Origin: Streptomyces sp. PH10-H1
GTDB lineage: Bacteria > Actinomycetota > Actinomycetes > Streptomycetales > Streptomycetaceae
DNA length: 35,799 nt
Assembly: GCF_030063355.1 (NCBI RefSeq)
Contig: NZ_JASISZ010000002.1
Span: 83,411 to 119,209, forward strand
Direction of reading: 5' to 3'
Shown here: positions 15,908 to 23,078 of the stretch, piece after piece
Layout: each line of letters begins with the position of its first letter
Position numbering within the stretch: position 1 is the first letter of the stretch
Made by a program: the position numbers and the translations under genes
Notes under the pieces: model-generated
Databases searched by the model: none
Seen by the model: the letters and a program-made list of their open reading frames with translations, nothing else
What the model was told of the DNA's origin: nothing

Positions 15908-16020
15908 GGCCTCAGCGTACGGCGCCGGGACGGCACACCCGTTGTGGCGGTGGGCGGGCGAGGGAGCCCCGTCCGGAGTGACAGGGCAACTCGGGACGGG
16001 GCCGGATGGGGACGCCCTCG

Positions 16021-17697
16021 CTACGCGGGCCTGCGCACCTCGATGACGCGGAAGCGGCCGGCCACGAAGGCCCCGTCGCACAGCGCCGCGTTGGCCGCCG
16101 GATTGCCGCCCGAACCGTGGAAGTCGGAGAAGGCCGAGGTCTGGTTGACGTATACACCGCCGGTCAGATTCAGCGAGAGCTGGGCGGATTCCTCCCAGCA
16201 CGCCTCCTCGAGCAGCCGCTCCACCTCGGCCGAGGTGGTGTAGCCGCCGACCGTCATGGCGCCCTTCTCCCGGACGGTACGGCGCAGCAGCTCAACCGCG
16301 TCGGCCGTGGAGTCGACCGCGACAGCGAACGACAGCGGCCCGAAGCACTCCGACAGATAGGCGGCCTGGGCGTCGGGCTTGGCCCCGTCCAGTTTCACCA
16401 GCACCGGCGTCCGGACCGTCGCGTCCGGGAAGTCGGGGTGGCTGACGGTCCGCGAGGCGAGTGCCACCTCACCGATCGATGGAGCCGCCTCCAGCCGTGC
16501 CTTCACATCCGGGTTGACCAGTGCGCCCAGCAGGGCGTTCGCCCGTGCGTCGTCGCCGAGCAGCCCTTCGATGGAGGCCGCCAGGTCGGCCACCACCTCG
16601 TCGTACGTCCGGTGTCCCGCGTCGGTGGTGATTCCGTCGCGGGGGATCAGCAGGTTCTGCGGCGTGGTGCACATCTGGCCGCTGTACAGGGACAACGAGA
16701 AGGCCAGGTTGTTGAGCATGCCCTTGTAGTCGTCCGTCGAGTCGATGACGACGGTGTTGACGCCGGCCTTCTCGGTGAAGACCTGTGCCTGGCGGGCGTT
16801 GGCCTCCAGCCAGTCGCCGAAGGCGGTGGAGCCGGTGTAGTCGATGATGCGGATCTCGGGGCGCAGGGCCAGAGTCTTGGCCAGGCCCTCGCCGGGCCGC
16901 TCGGCGGCCAGACAGACCAGGTTGGGGTCGAAGCCCGCCTCGGCCAGCACCTCACGGGCGACCGCGACCGTCAGCGCGAGCGGCAGCACGGCCCTCGGAT
17001 GCGGCTTGACCAGCACGGGATTGCCGGTCGCGAGGGAGGCGAAGACGCCCGGGTAGCCGTTCCACGTCGGGAAGGTATTGCAGCCGACGACCATGGCGAC
17101 GCCGCGCGGAACCGCCGTGAAGTCCTTCCGCAGCCGCAGCGGGTCCCGCTTGCCCTGCGGTTTGACCCACTCCGCCGAATCCGGGGTGCGGACCTGCTCG
17201 ACGTACGCGTACGCCACCGCTTCCAGGCCGCGATCCTGCGCATGGGGGCCGCCGGCCTGGAACGCCATGGTGAAGGCCTGGCCGGAGGTGTGCATCACCG
17301 CATGGGCGAATTCCTGCGTCCGGGCATTGATCCGCGCCAGGATCTCCAGGCACACCATCGCCCTCAGCTCGGGTCCGGCGTCCCGCCAAGCGGGCATGGC
17401 CGCCCGCATCGCCGGGAGCAGTACCTCGATATCCGGGTGCGGGTAGTCCACCCCCAGCTCGATCCCGTAGGGCGAGGTCTCGCGCCCGGTCCAGTCGTCG
17501 GTGCCCGGCTGGTCGAGTGCGAAGCGCTGCCCCAGCAGCGCGTCGAACGCGCTCTTGCCGTCGGCTCCGTCTCCGTAAGCCTTCGGATGTTCGGGATACG
17601 GCGACCAGTATTCGCGGGTCCTGATCGCTTCGAGTGCCTTGTCGAGAGTGCCGCGATGCCGTTCGATCAACGGGACAGCGGTGAGATCGGCGGCCAA
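16021..17697 (-). CDS. paaN: Phenylacetate degradation aldehyde dehydrogenase PaaN
   Basis: About 558 residues, an aldehyde-dehydrogenase-fold protein of the PaaN group. Visible parts are VPRGVAMVVGCNTFPTWNG (cofactor-binding region), VLVKPHPRAVLPLAL, the DYTGSTAFGDWLEA segment, EKAGVNTVVIDS, and the catalytic cysteine region LYSGQMCTTPQNLLIP. It probably oxidises the ring-opened semialdehyde of phenylacetyl-CoA degradation with NADP. It lacks the C-terminal MaoC hydratase domain of the fused PaaZ, so hydrolytic ring opening must come from another protein. The start is TTG at 17697 with AGGAG nine bases upstream. The longer frame to 17796 would run through the PaaR-type operator. It is divergent from paaH and paaR. 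Confidence 0.88.
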   Translation of the reverse strand: MAADLTAVPLIERHRGTLDKALEAIRTREYWSPYPEHPKAYGDGADGKSAFDALLGQRFALDQPGTDDWTGRETSPYGIELGVDYPHPDIEVLLPAMRAAMPAWRDAGPELRAMVCLEILARINARTQEFAHAVMHTSGQAFTMAFQAGGPHAQDRGLEAVAYAYVEQVRTPDSAEWVKPQGKRDPLRLRKDFTAVPRGVAMVVGCNTFPTWNGYPGVFASLATGNPVLVKPHPRAVLPLALTVAVAREVLAEAGFDPNLVCLAAERPGEGLAKTLALRPEIRIIDYTGSTAFGDWLEANARQAQVFTEKAGVNTVVIDSTDDYKGMLNNLAFSLSLYSGQMCTTPQNLLIPRDGITTDAGHRTYDEVVADLAASIEGLLGDDARANALLGALVNPDVKARLEAAPSIGEVALASRTVSHPDFPDATVRTPVLVKLDGAKPDAQAAYLSECFGPLSFAVAVDSTADAVELLRRTVREKGAMTVGGYTTSAEVERLLEEACWEESAQLSLNLTGGVYVNQTSAFSDFHGSGGNPAANAALCDGAFVAGRFRVIEVRRPA

Positions 17698-17749
17698 TGG
17701 GACCAACTCCTCGTCGAGCTGGGCTGGATGTGGGAACACCGCTAGATTA

Positions 17750-17763
17750 ACCGAATGTTCGGT
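17750..17763. promoter_or_regulatory. PaaR-type operator ACCGAATGTTCGGT between paaN and paaH
   Basis: A 6-bp inverted repeat (ACCGAA/TTCGGT) around TG. It shares the arms ACCGA-N4-TCGGT with the sites upstream of paaA and bkdA. It lies 53 bp upstream of the preferred paaN start and 57 bp upstream of paaH, so one bound dimer could control both directions, including the downstream regulator gene (autoregulation). Confidence 0.7.
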
Positions 17764-17787
17764 CGGTTCAAGAGGGACTGCCGGACC

Positions 17788-17796
17788 TGTGGACAA
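17788..17796 (-). promoter_or_regulatory. DnaA-box-like 9-mer TTGTCCACA
   Basis: The plus strand reads TGTGGACAA within CCTGTGGACAACTT. Its complement TTGTCCACA is the preferred DnaA box of Streptomyces. It lies 25 bp from the PaaR-type site and 24 bp before the paaH ATG. Binding by DnaA or by another factor is untested. Confidence 0.4.
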
Positions 17797-17819
17797 CTTG
17801 GCGAGGAGTAGTACGCATC

Positions 17820-19322
17820 ATGATCGCGATTGATCGAACCCGCACCGTCGCGGTCGTCGGCGCCGGCACGATGGGCCAGGGAATCGCCCAGGTTGCCCTG
17901 GTGGCGGGCCATCGCGTGCGGCTCTACGACGCCGCCCCCGGCAGTGCCGAGCGCGGTGCGCAGGCCGTCGCCGCACGGCTCGGCCGACTGGCCGAAAAGG
18001 GCCGGATGGACGCGGCCGAACGTGACGCGGCCCTCGCCAGGCTCGCCCCCGCCGCCACGATCGGCGAGCTGGCCGACGCCGCCCTCGTCATCGAGGCGAT
18101 CATCGAGGACCTCCCCGCCAAGCAGCGGCTCTTCACCGAACTCGAAGAGATCGTCGACGAGGACTGCCTGCTCGCCACCAACACCTCCTCGCTCTCCGTG
18201 ACCGCCGTCGCCGGAGCCCTGCGCCGTCCGGGCCGTTTCGTCGGTCTGCACTTCTTCAATCCGGCCCCGCTGCTCCCCCTCGTGGAGGTCGTCTCCGCCG
18301 CGACCACCGACGAGGACGCCGTGGCCGCCGCCTACGCGACCGCCGCCGCCTGGGGCAAGACGCCGGTGCGCTGCACCGACACCCCCGGCTTCATCGTCAA
18401 CCGGATCGCCCGCCCCTTCTACGCCGAGGCGTTCCGCGTCCACGAGGAGGGGGCCGCGGAGCCCGCCACCATCGACGCGGTCCTGCGCGAGTGCGGCGGT
18501 TTCGCGATGGGCCCGTTCGAACTGACCGATCTCATCGGCCAGGACGTGAACGAGGCCGTCACCCGCTCCGTGTGGGAGTCGTTCTTCCACGATCCCAAGT
18601 TCACTCCGTCGCTCACCCAGCGCCGCCTCGTCGAATCCGGACTGCTCGGCCGCAAGTCCGGCCGCGGCTGGTTCCGCTACGGGGACGAGGACCGTCCGCT
18701 CCCGGCCACGGCGGCTCCCGCGCAGGCCCCGCAGCAGGTGACGGTCCTCGGCGACCTCGGGCCGGCGGCAGAGCTCGTCGCGCTGATGGAAGAGGCCGGC
18801 ATCCGCGTCGACCGCGATGAGCGGGGCCCCGGGGCCATCATGCTGGGCGACGACGACTGGCTCTTCCTCGCCGACGGCGCCTACGCCACCGAGCGCGGCG
18901 ACAGCGTCATCCACTTCGATCTCGCGCTGGACTACCGGGCCGCCACCCGTATCGCCCTGGCGCCGGGCGACACGGCCGGGCCCGAGGCGGTCCAGGCGGC
19001 CATCGGCCTCTTCCAGGCGCTGGGCAAGCAGGTCAGCGTGATCGCGGACGTCCCCGGCATGATCGTCGCGCGCACGGTGGCGATGCTGGTGGATCTCGCC
19101 GCCGACGCGGTGGCCAAGGGCGTCGCCTCGCCCGCCGATGTCGACACCGCGATGCGGCTCGGCGTGAACTATCCGCTCGGCCCGCTGGAGTGGGGCGACC
19201 GCCTGGGTGCGTACTGGGTGTGCGCCCTGCTCCGCGAACTGGACGACGGTTGCCCCGGGGGCCGCTACGCCCCGTCATCGCTGTTGCGCCGCCGTACGGC
19301 CGCCGAGGGGAAGCTGTTCTAA
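17820..19322 (+). CDS. paaH: 3-hydroxyacyl-CoA dehydrogenase PaaH
   Basis: A 500-residue NAD-dependent dehydrogenase. The Rossmann motif VVGAGTMGQGIAQ is at 12-24, the active-site Ser123 region at NTSSLSVT, and catalytic His144 in HFFNPAPLLPLVEVV. Two 3HCDH C-terminal domains follow (about 192-285 with TPGFIVNRIARPFYAEA, and about 410-495 with MRLGVNYPLGPLEWGDRLG). The duplicated C-terminal domain and the length fit PaaH, which oxidises 3-hydroxyadipyl-CoA to 3-oxoadipyl-CoA in the lower phenylacetate pathway. The start is ATG at 17820 with AGGAG at 17804-17808. The regulator gene begins two bases after its stop. A role in general beta-oxidation cannot be excluded. Confidence 0.9.
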   Translation: MIAIDRTRTVAVVGAGTMGQGIAQVALVAGHRVRLYDAAPGSAERGAQAVAARLGRLAEKGRMDAAERDAALARLAPAATIGELADAALVIEAIIEDLPAKQRLFTELEEIVDEDCLLATNTSSLSVTAVAGALRRPGRFVGLHFFNPAPLLPLVEVVSAATTDEDAVAAAYATAAAWGKTPVRCTDTPGFIVNRIARPFYAEAFRVHEEGAAEPATIDAVLRECGGFAMGPFELTDLIGQDVNEAVTRSVWESFFHDPKFTPSLTQRRLVESGLLGRKSGRGWFRYGDEDRPLPATAAPAQAPQQVTVLGDLGPAAELVALMEEAGIRVDRDERGPGAIMLGDDDWLFLADGAYATERGDSVIHFDLALDYRAATRIALAPGDTAGPEAVQAAIGLFQALGKQVSVIADVPGMIVARTVAMLVDLAADAVAKGVASPADVDTAMRLGVNYPLGPLEWGDRLGAYWVCALLRELDDGCPGGRYAPSSLLRRRTAAEGKLF

Positions 19323-19324
19323 TC

Positions 19325-19933
19325 GTGACCATGGCCGAGCCCCCCAGTCCCCGCGTCAAACGGGACACCTACACCCCTGACACGCTGCTTGCCGTCGCCG
19401 TCGAGGTGTTCAACCAGCGCGGCTACGACGGCACCTCCATGGAGGATCTCTCGCGCGCCGCGGGCATCTCCAAGTCCTCGATCTACCACCATGTGCGCGG
19501 CAAGGAAGAGCTGCTCCACCGGGCCGTCGGACGGGCGCTGGACGGTCTGTTCGGCATCCTCGAGGAGCCTCGGGCCCGGCAGGGCCGGGCGATTGAGCGG
19601 TTGGAGTACGTCACCCGGCGTACCGCAGAGGTACTCATGGAGGAGCTGCCCTACGTCACCCTGCTGTTGCGGGTGCGCGGGAACACCAGCACCGAGCGCT
19701 GGGCGATGGAGCGCCGACGGGAGTTCGACCAGCGGGTGTCCGACCTGCTGAAGGCCGCCGCGAGCGAGGGTGATCTCCGTACCGACATGGACATCCGGCT
19801 GGCTACGCGGCTGCTCTTCGGCATGATCAACTCGATTGTGGAGTGGTACCGGCCCGAGGCCAGGGGGGCGATCGACGGGGAACACGTCGCGGACGCCGCC
19901 GTGCGCATGGCCTTCGAGGGCCTGCGGACATAG
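19325..19933 (+). CDS. paaR: TetR-family regulator, probable PaaR
   Basis: About 202 residues. The N-terminal TetR helix-turn-helix is at about 38-60 (SMEDLSRAAGISKSSIYHHVRGKEEL), followed by a helical ligand-binding and dimerisation domain with RTDMDIRLATRLLFGMINSIVEW. It starts two bases after the paaH stop (GTG 19325; ATG 19331 is also possible) and must share its transcript. In corynebacteria PaaR is a TetR repressor of paa genes released by phenylacetyl-CoA. The position inside this cluster, and three ACCGA-N4-TCGGT palindromes at paaA, paaN/paaH and bkdA, support the same job here. The symbol is an inference from context. Confidence 0.75.
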   Translation: MTMAEPPSPRVKRDTYTPDTLLAVAVEVFNQRGYDGTSMEDLSRAAGISKSSIYHHVRGKEELLHRAVGRALDGLFGILEEPRARQGRAIERLEYVTRRTAEVLMEELPYVTLLLRVRGNTSTERWAMERRREFDQRVSDLLKAAASEGDLRTDMDIRLATRLLFGMINSIVEWYRPEARGAIDGEHVADAAVRMAFEGLRT

Positions 19934-19966
19934 CCCAACCGTGAGGTCCAGACCATTGACCGGTGA

Positions 19967-20185
19967 GCGGGGCCGCCGACACGATCCAGCCATGTATTCA
20001 GCTACATGGCGGCGGACGGTGACACCGCGTTCGCGGATTCCACCAAGGCGCTCAGCAAGGCGTCGGTGAAGGCCAGGGAGAACTCGCTGTACATCGTGGC
20101 GGGGGTCAACCACGGGGTGTCGATGCTCGACGACGCCGAGAACTGGGCGAAGGTCACGGCGTTCCTGAAGAGGTACGGCGGCTGA
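19967..20185 (+). pseudogene. C-terminal remnant of an alpha/beta hydrolase
   Basis: An open stretch ending with TGA at 20183-20185 encodes MAADGDTAFADSTKALSKAS, then ENSLYIVAGVNHGVSMLDD and AENWAKVTAFLKRYGG. This pattern resembles the end of an alpha/beta hydrolase: a strand, then Asn-His-Gly carrying the catalytic histidine, then the last helix. The nucleophile (G-x-S-x-G) and acid regions are missing, and an in-frame stop lies upstream at 19964-19966. It fills the 300-bp gap between paaR and the Lrp gene. If translated from ATG 20006 it would give 59 residues, too short to be an enzyme. I consider it a decayed gene. Confidence 0.55.
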
Positions 20186-20233
20186 CCGGGCTGACGGGCT
20201 GCGGGCCGGCCGGCCACCGGCCCGGACCCCGTC

Positions 20234-20716
20234 TCAGCCGGCGACCACGATGTCCGTCTCCTCGAAGACCAGGAGCGTACGGCTGCTGAGGACTTCGGGT
20301 ATGGCCTGGATGCGGGTCAGCACGAGCTCCCGCAAGCTGCGGTTGTCGGGGGTGTGGACGAGCATGAGTACGTCGAAATCGCCGCTTACTAGGGCAATAT
20401 GCGCTACACCCGGAAGGGTGAGAAGTTGTTCACGGACCGTCCGCCAGGAGTTCTGGACGATCTTGAGGGTGATATATGCGGACGCGGCCTGTCCGGCGCG
20501 TTCATGGTCCACCCGGGCGGTGAATCCGCGGATGACGCCGTCCTCGATGAGCCGGTTGATCCGGGCGTAGGCGTTCGCCCGCGAAACGTGTACGCGCTCG
20601 GCCACAGAACGGATCGAGGCCCGTCCGTCCTCCTGCAGGAGCCGCAGAATCGTCCGGTCGATGGGGTCGAGCGGACGCACCGGCGGCTCGGGCTCGGCCA
20701 TCTGTTCTCGCGGCAT
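20234..20716 (-). CDS. bkdR: Lrp/AsnC-family regulator, probable BkdR
   Basis: A 160-residue feast/famine regulator. The helix-turn-helix is at about 34-56 (SIRSVAERVHVSRANAYARI), followed by the RAM/AsnC ligand-binding domain (about 70-155) with GVAHIALVSGDFDVLMLV. Members form dimers or octamers and sense amino acids or oxoacids. It is divergent from bkdA, as the BkdR regulators of branched-chain dehydrogenase operons are, so control of bkdABC is likely. The start is ATG at 20716 with GGGAGG nine bases upstream. The frame continues to 20857, but that part crosses the operator region and has no family similarity. The direction of control (repressor or activator) is not evident. Confidence 0.85.
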   Translation of the reverse strand: MPREQMAEPEPPVRPLDPIDRTILRLLQEDGRASIRSVAERVHVSRANAYARINRLIEDGVIRGFTARVDHERAGQAASAYITLKIVQNSWRTVREQLLTLPGVAHIALVSGDFDVLMLVHTPDNRSLRELVLTRIQAIPEVLSSRTLLVFEETDIVVAG

Positions 20717-20774
20717 GCCCGCGGACCTCCCTACCATGGACGTACTGGCTCCATTCCAGGCTGTGCAGAACCGT

Positions 20775-20783
20775 TTGTCCACA
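20775..20783 (+). promoter_or_regulatory. DnaA-box-like 9-mer TTGTCCACA
   Basis: TTGTCCACA followed by GG lies in the bkdR/bkdA divergent gap, 35 bp from the PaaR-type site. It is the third such 9-mer beside a PaaR-type palindrome in the window. The shared longer form is CTGTGGAYAA. Confidence 0.4.
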
Positions 20784-20818
20784 GGCTGAACGTACCTGTG
20801 GCCAAAATGCCTTCGTCG

Positions 20819-20832
20819 ACCGAACAATCGGT
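20819..20832. promoter_or_regulatory. PaaR-type operator ACCGAACAATCGGT upstream of bkdA
   Basis: Arms ACCGA and TCGGT surround ACAA, 45 bp upstream of the bkdA ATG and 102 bp upstream of the bkdR start. It has the same arms and spacing as the two paa sites, though the centre differs. It suggests that the TetR regulator encoded 1 kb upstream also controls the branched-chain dehydrogenase operon. Confidence 0.6.
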
Positions 20833-20877
20833 TGGGAGGGCGCGATCCGTCCTCCAACCTACGAGGAGGTGCTCGCG

Positions 20878-22059
20878 ATGACCGTCATGGACCAGAAACC
20901 CGCCCCTGGCCACAGGCATGGGGGACCCCAGCGCCCCCCCACCGACGCCACGCCGCTGCTGCCCGAGACGGAGCCGTTCCGGCTGCTGGGCACCCCCGCC
21001 GCCGCCAAGGTCGACCCCGGTCTGCTCACCGAGCTCTACGGTCAGCTCGTGCGCGGCCGCAGATACAACCGGCAGGCCACCGCCCTGACCAAGCAGGGCC
21101 GGCTCGCGGTCTACCCCTCCAGCACCGGCCAGGAGGCCTGCGAGGTCGCCGCCGCCCTCGCGCTGCGGCCGCAGGACTGGCTCTTTCCCAGCTACCGCGA
21201 CACCCTCGCCGTCATCGCCCGCGGTGTGGACCCGGTCCAGGCGCTCACCCTGCTGCGCGGCGACTGGCACACCGGCTACGACCCGCACGAACACCGGGTG
21301 GCACCGCTCAGCACCCCGCTGGCCACCCAGCTCCCGCACGCGGTCGGCCTCGCCCACGCCGCCCGCCTCAAGGGCGACGACGTGGTCGCGCTCGCCATGG
21401 TCGGCGACGGCGGCACCAGCGAGGGCGATTTCCACGAGGCGCTGAACTTCGCCGCCGTCTGGCACGCCCCGGTGGTCTTCCTCGTACAGAACAACGGCTT
21501 CGCCATCTCCGTACCGCTCGACAAGCAGACCGCCGCACCGTCCCTCGCCCACAAGGCGGTCGGCTACGGCATGCCCGGCCGGCTCGTGGACGGCAATGAC
21601 GCGCCAGCCGTGCACCAGGTGCTCACCGAGGCGGTCGACCGGGCCCGCGCGGGCGGCGGACCCACCCTCATCGAGGCGGTCACCTACCGCATGGAGGCGC
21701 ACACCAACGCCGACGACGCCACCCGCTACCGAGACGAGTCCGAGGTCGCCGCCTGGCGTGAGCACGACCCGATCGCCCTTCTGGAACGGGAGCTGAACGC
21801 GCGCGGGCTGCTCGACGACGCCACGCGGCATGTCGCCGAGGAGGCCGCAGAACAGATGGCCGCCGACCTGCGCGAGCGGATGAACGCGGAACCGCTGCTG
21901 GACCCGATGGACCTCTTCGCCCACATCTACGCCGAGCCGACCCCCCAACTGCGCGAGCAGGCGGCCATGCTGCGCGCCGAACTCGAGGCCGAGCAGGCCG
22001 GACACAGCGATCACATCGATCACACGGCGCACGCCGGGAATGCCGGAGCCCGTTCATGA
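20878..22059 (+). CDS. bkdA: Branched-chain 2-oxoacid dehydrogenase E1 alpha subunit
   Basis: 393 residues. The thiamine-diphosphate motif runs from GDGGTSEGD (about 176-184) to QNN (204-206), with YPSSTGQEA and FPSYRD upstream, as expected for E1 alpha of 2-oxoacid dehydrogenases. With E1 beta it decarboxylates branched-chain 2-oxoacids and passes the acyl group to the E2 lipoyl arm. The start is ATG at 20878 with GAGGAGG eight bases upstream. The first 25 residues (Gly/Pro/His-rich, encoded by a GGGGGACCCC-type stretch) look like a poorly conserved extension. It overlaps bkdB by four bases. The Lrp gene upstream favours BCKDH over pyruvate dehydrogenase. Confidence 0.9.
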   Translation: MTVMDQKPAPGHRHGGPQRPPTDATPLLPETEPFRLLGTPAAAKVDPGLLTELYGQLVRGRRYNRQATALTKQGRLAVYPSSTGQEACEVAAALALRPQDWLFPSYRDTLAVIARGVDPVQALTLLRGDWHTGYDPHEHRVAPLSTPLATQLPHAVGLAHAARLKGDDVVALAMVGDGGTSEGDFHEALNFAAVWHAPVVFLVQNNGFAISVPLDKQTAAPSLAHKAVGYGMPGRLVDGNDAPAVHQVLTEAVDRARAGGGPTLIEAVTYRMEAHTNADDATRYRDESEVAAWREHDPIALLERELNARGLLDDATRHVAEEAAEQMAADLRERMNAEPLLDPMDLFAHIYAEPTPQLREQAAMLRAELEAEQAGHSDHIDHTAHAGNAGARS

Positions 22060-23078
22060 GCACCGCGACCGCCCCCGCACCCGCCACCGCGCGCAAGCCC
22101 GCCACCATGGCGCAGGCCCTCAACCGCGCCCTGCGGGACGCCCTGGCCGAGGACCCGGCCGTCCATGTACTCGGTGAGGACGTGGGCTCCCTCGGCGGTG
22201 TCTTCCGGATCACGGACGGCCTCGCGAAGGAGTTCGGCGACATCCGCTGTACGGACACCCCGCTCGCCGAGGCGGGAATCCTCGGCGCGGCGGTCGGCAT
22301 GGCGATGTACGGGCTGCGCCCGGTCGTCGAGATGCAGTTCGACGCTTTCGCCTATCCAGCATTCGAGCAGCTGATCAGCCATGTGGCCAAGATGCGCAAC
22401 CGCACCCGCGGGGCGCTGCCGCTGCCGATCACGATCCGGGTGCCCTATGGCGGCGGCATCGGCGGCGTGGAGCACCACAGCGACTCCTCGGAGGCGTACT
22501 ACCTCCACACCCCAGGCCTGCATGTCGTCACTCCTGCGACGGTCGGGGACGCCTACGGACTGCTGCGCGCCGCCATCGCCTCGGACGATCCGGTGGTCTT
22601 CCTGGAGCCGAAGCGGCTCTACTGGTCGAAGGACGACTGGAACGCCGACGAGCCGGCGCCGGTGGAGCCGATAGGGCGGGCCGTCGTGCGGCGCCCCGGG
22701 CGCAGCGCCACGCTCATCACCTACGGCCCCTCCCTGCCGGTCTGCCTGGAAGCAGCGGACGCGGCCCGGGAGGAAGGCTGGGACCTCGAAGTCCTGGACC
22801 TGCGCAGCCTGGTGCCCTTCGATGACGAGACGGTCGCGGCGGCGGTGCGCGGGACCGGCCGGGCCGTCGTCGTCCATGAGTCCGCCGGATTCGGCGGCGC
22901 CGGGGCGGAGATCGCGGCCCGGGTCACCGAGCGCTGCTTCCACCACCTCGAAGCGCCGGTCCTGAGAGTCGCCGGCTTCGACATCCCGTACCCGCCGCCG
23001 ATGCTGGAACGCCACCATCTGCCCAGCGTGGACCGGATCCTTGACGCGGTCGGCCGCCTCCAGTGGGAGGTGCGGTAA
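22056..23078 (+). CDS. bkdB: Branched-chain 2-oxoacid dehydrogenase E1 beta subunit
   Basis: 340 residues, with the E1 beta features MAQALNRALRDAL, LGEDVGSLGGVFRITDGL, DTPLAEAGILGAAVGMAMYGLRPV and the FDAFAYPAFEQLISHVAKMR segment, then the transketolase C-terminal domain ending in FDIPYPPPMLERHHLPSVDRI. It completes the thiamine-diphosphate active site at the alpha/beta interface. The start is ATG at 22056, overlapping the bkdA stop. Its TAA shares a base with the bkdC ATG. Translation of all three genes is therefore probably coupled. Confidence 0.92.
   Translation: MSTATAPAPATARKPATMAQALNRALRDALAEDPAVHVLGEDVGSLGGVFRITDGLAKEFGDIRCTDTPLAEAGILGAAVGMAMYGLRPVVEMQFDAFAYPAFEQLISHVAKMRNRTRGALPLPITIRVPYGGGIGGVEHHSDSSEAYYLHTPGLHVVTPATVGDAYGLLRAAIASDDPVVFLEPKRLYWSKDDWNADEPAPVEPIGRAVVRRPGRSATLITYGPSLPVCLEAADAAREEGWDLEVLDLRSLVPFDDETVAAAVRGTGRAVVVHESAGFGGAGAEIAARVTERCFHHLEAPVLRVAGFDIPYPPPMLERHHLPSVDRILDAVGRLQWEVR

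Noticed and set aside
17698..17796. Longer paaN start (TTG 17796 or GTG 17739)
   Set aside because: The extension would encode the PaaR-type operator and has no ribosome-binding site; TTG 17697 has AGGAG.
20919..20942. REP-like element in the bkdA N-terminal codons (GGGGGACCCC followed by a C run)
   Set aside because: The resemblance is limited to a G-run/C-run hairpin and could be chance in this base composition.
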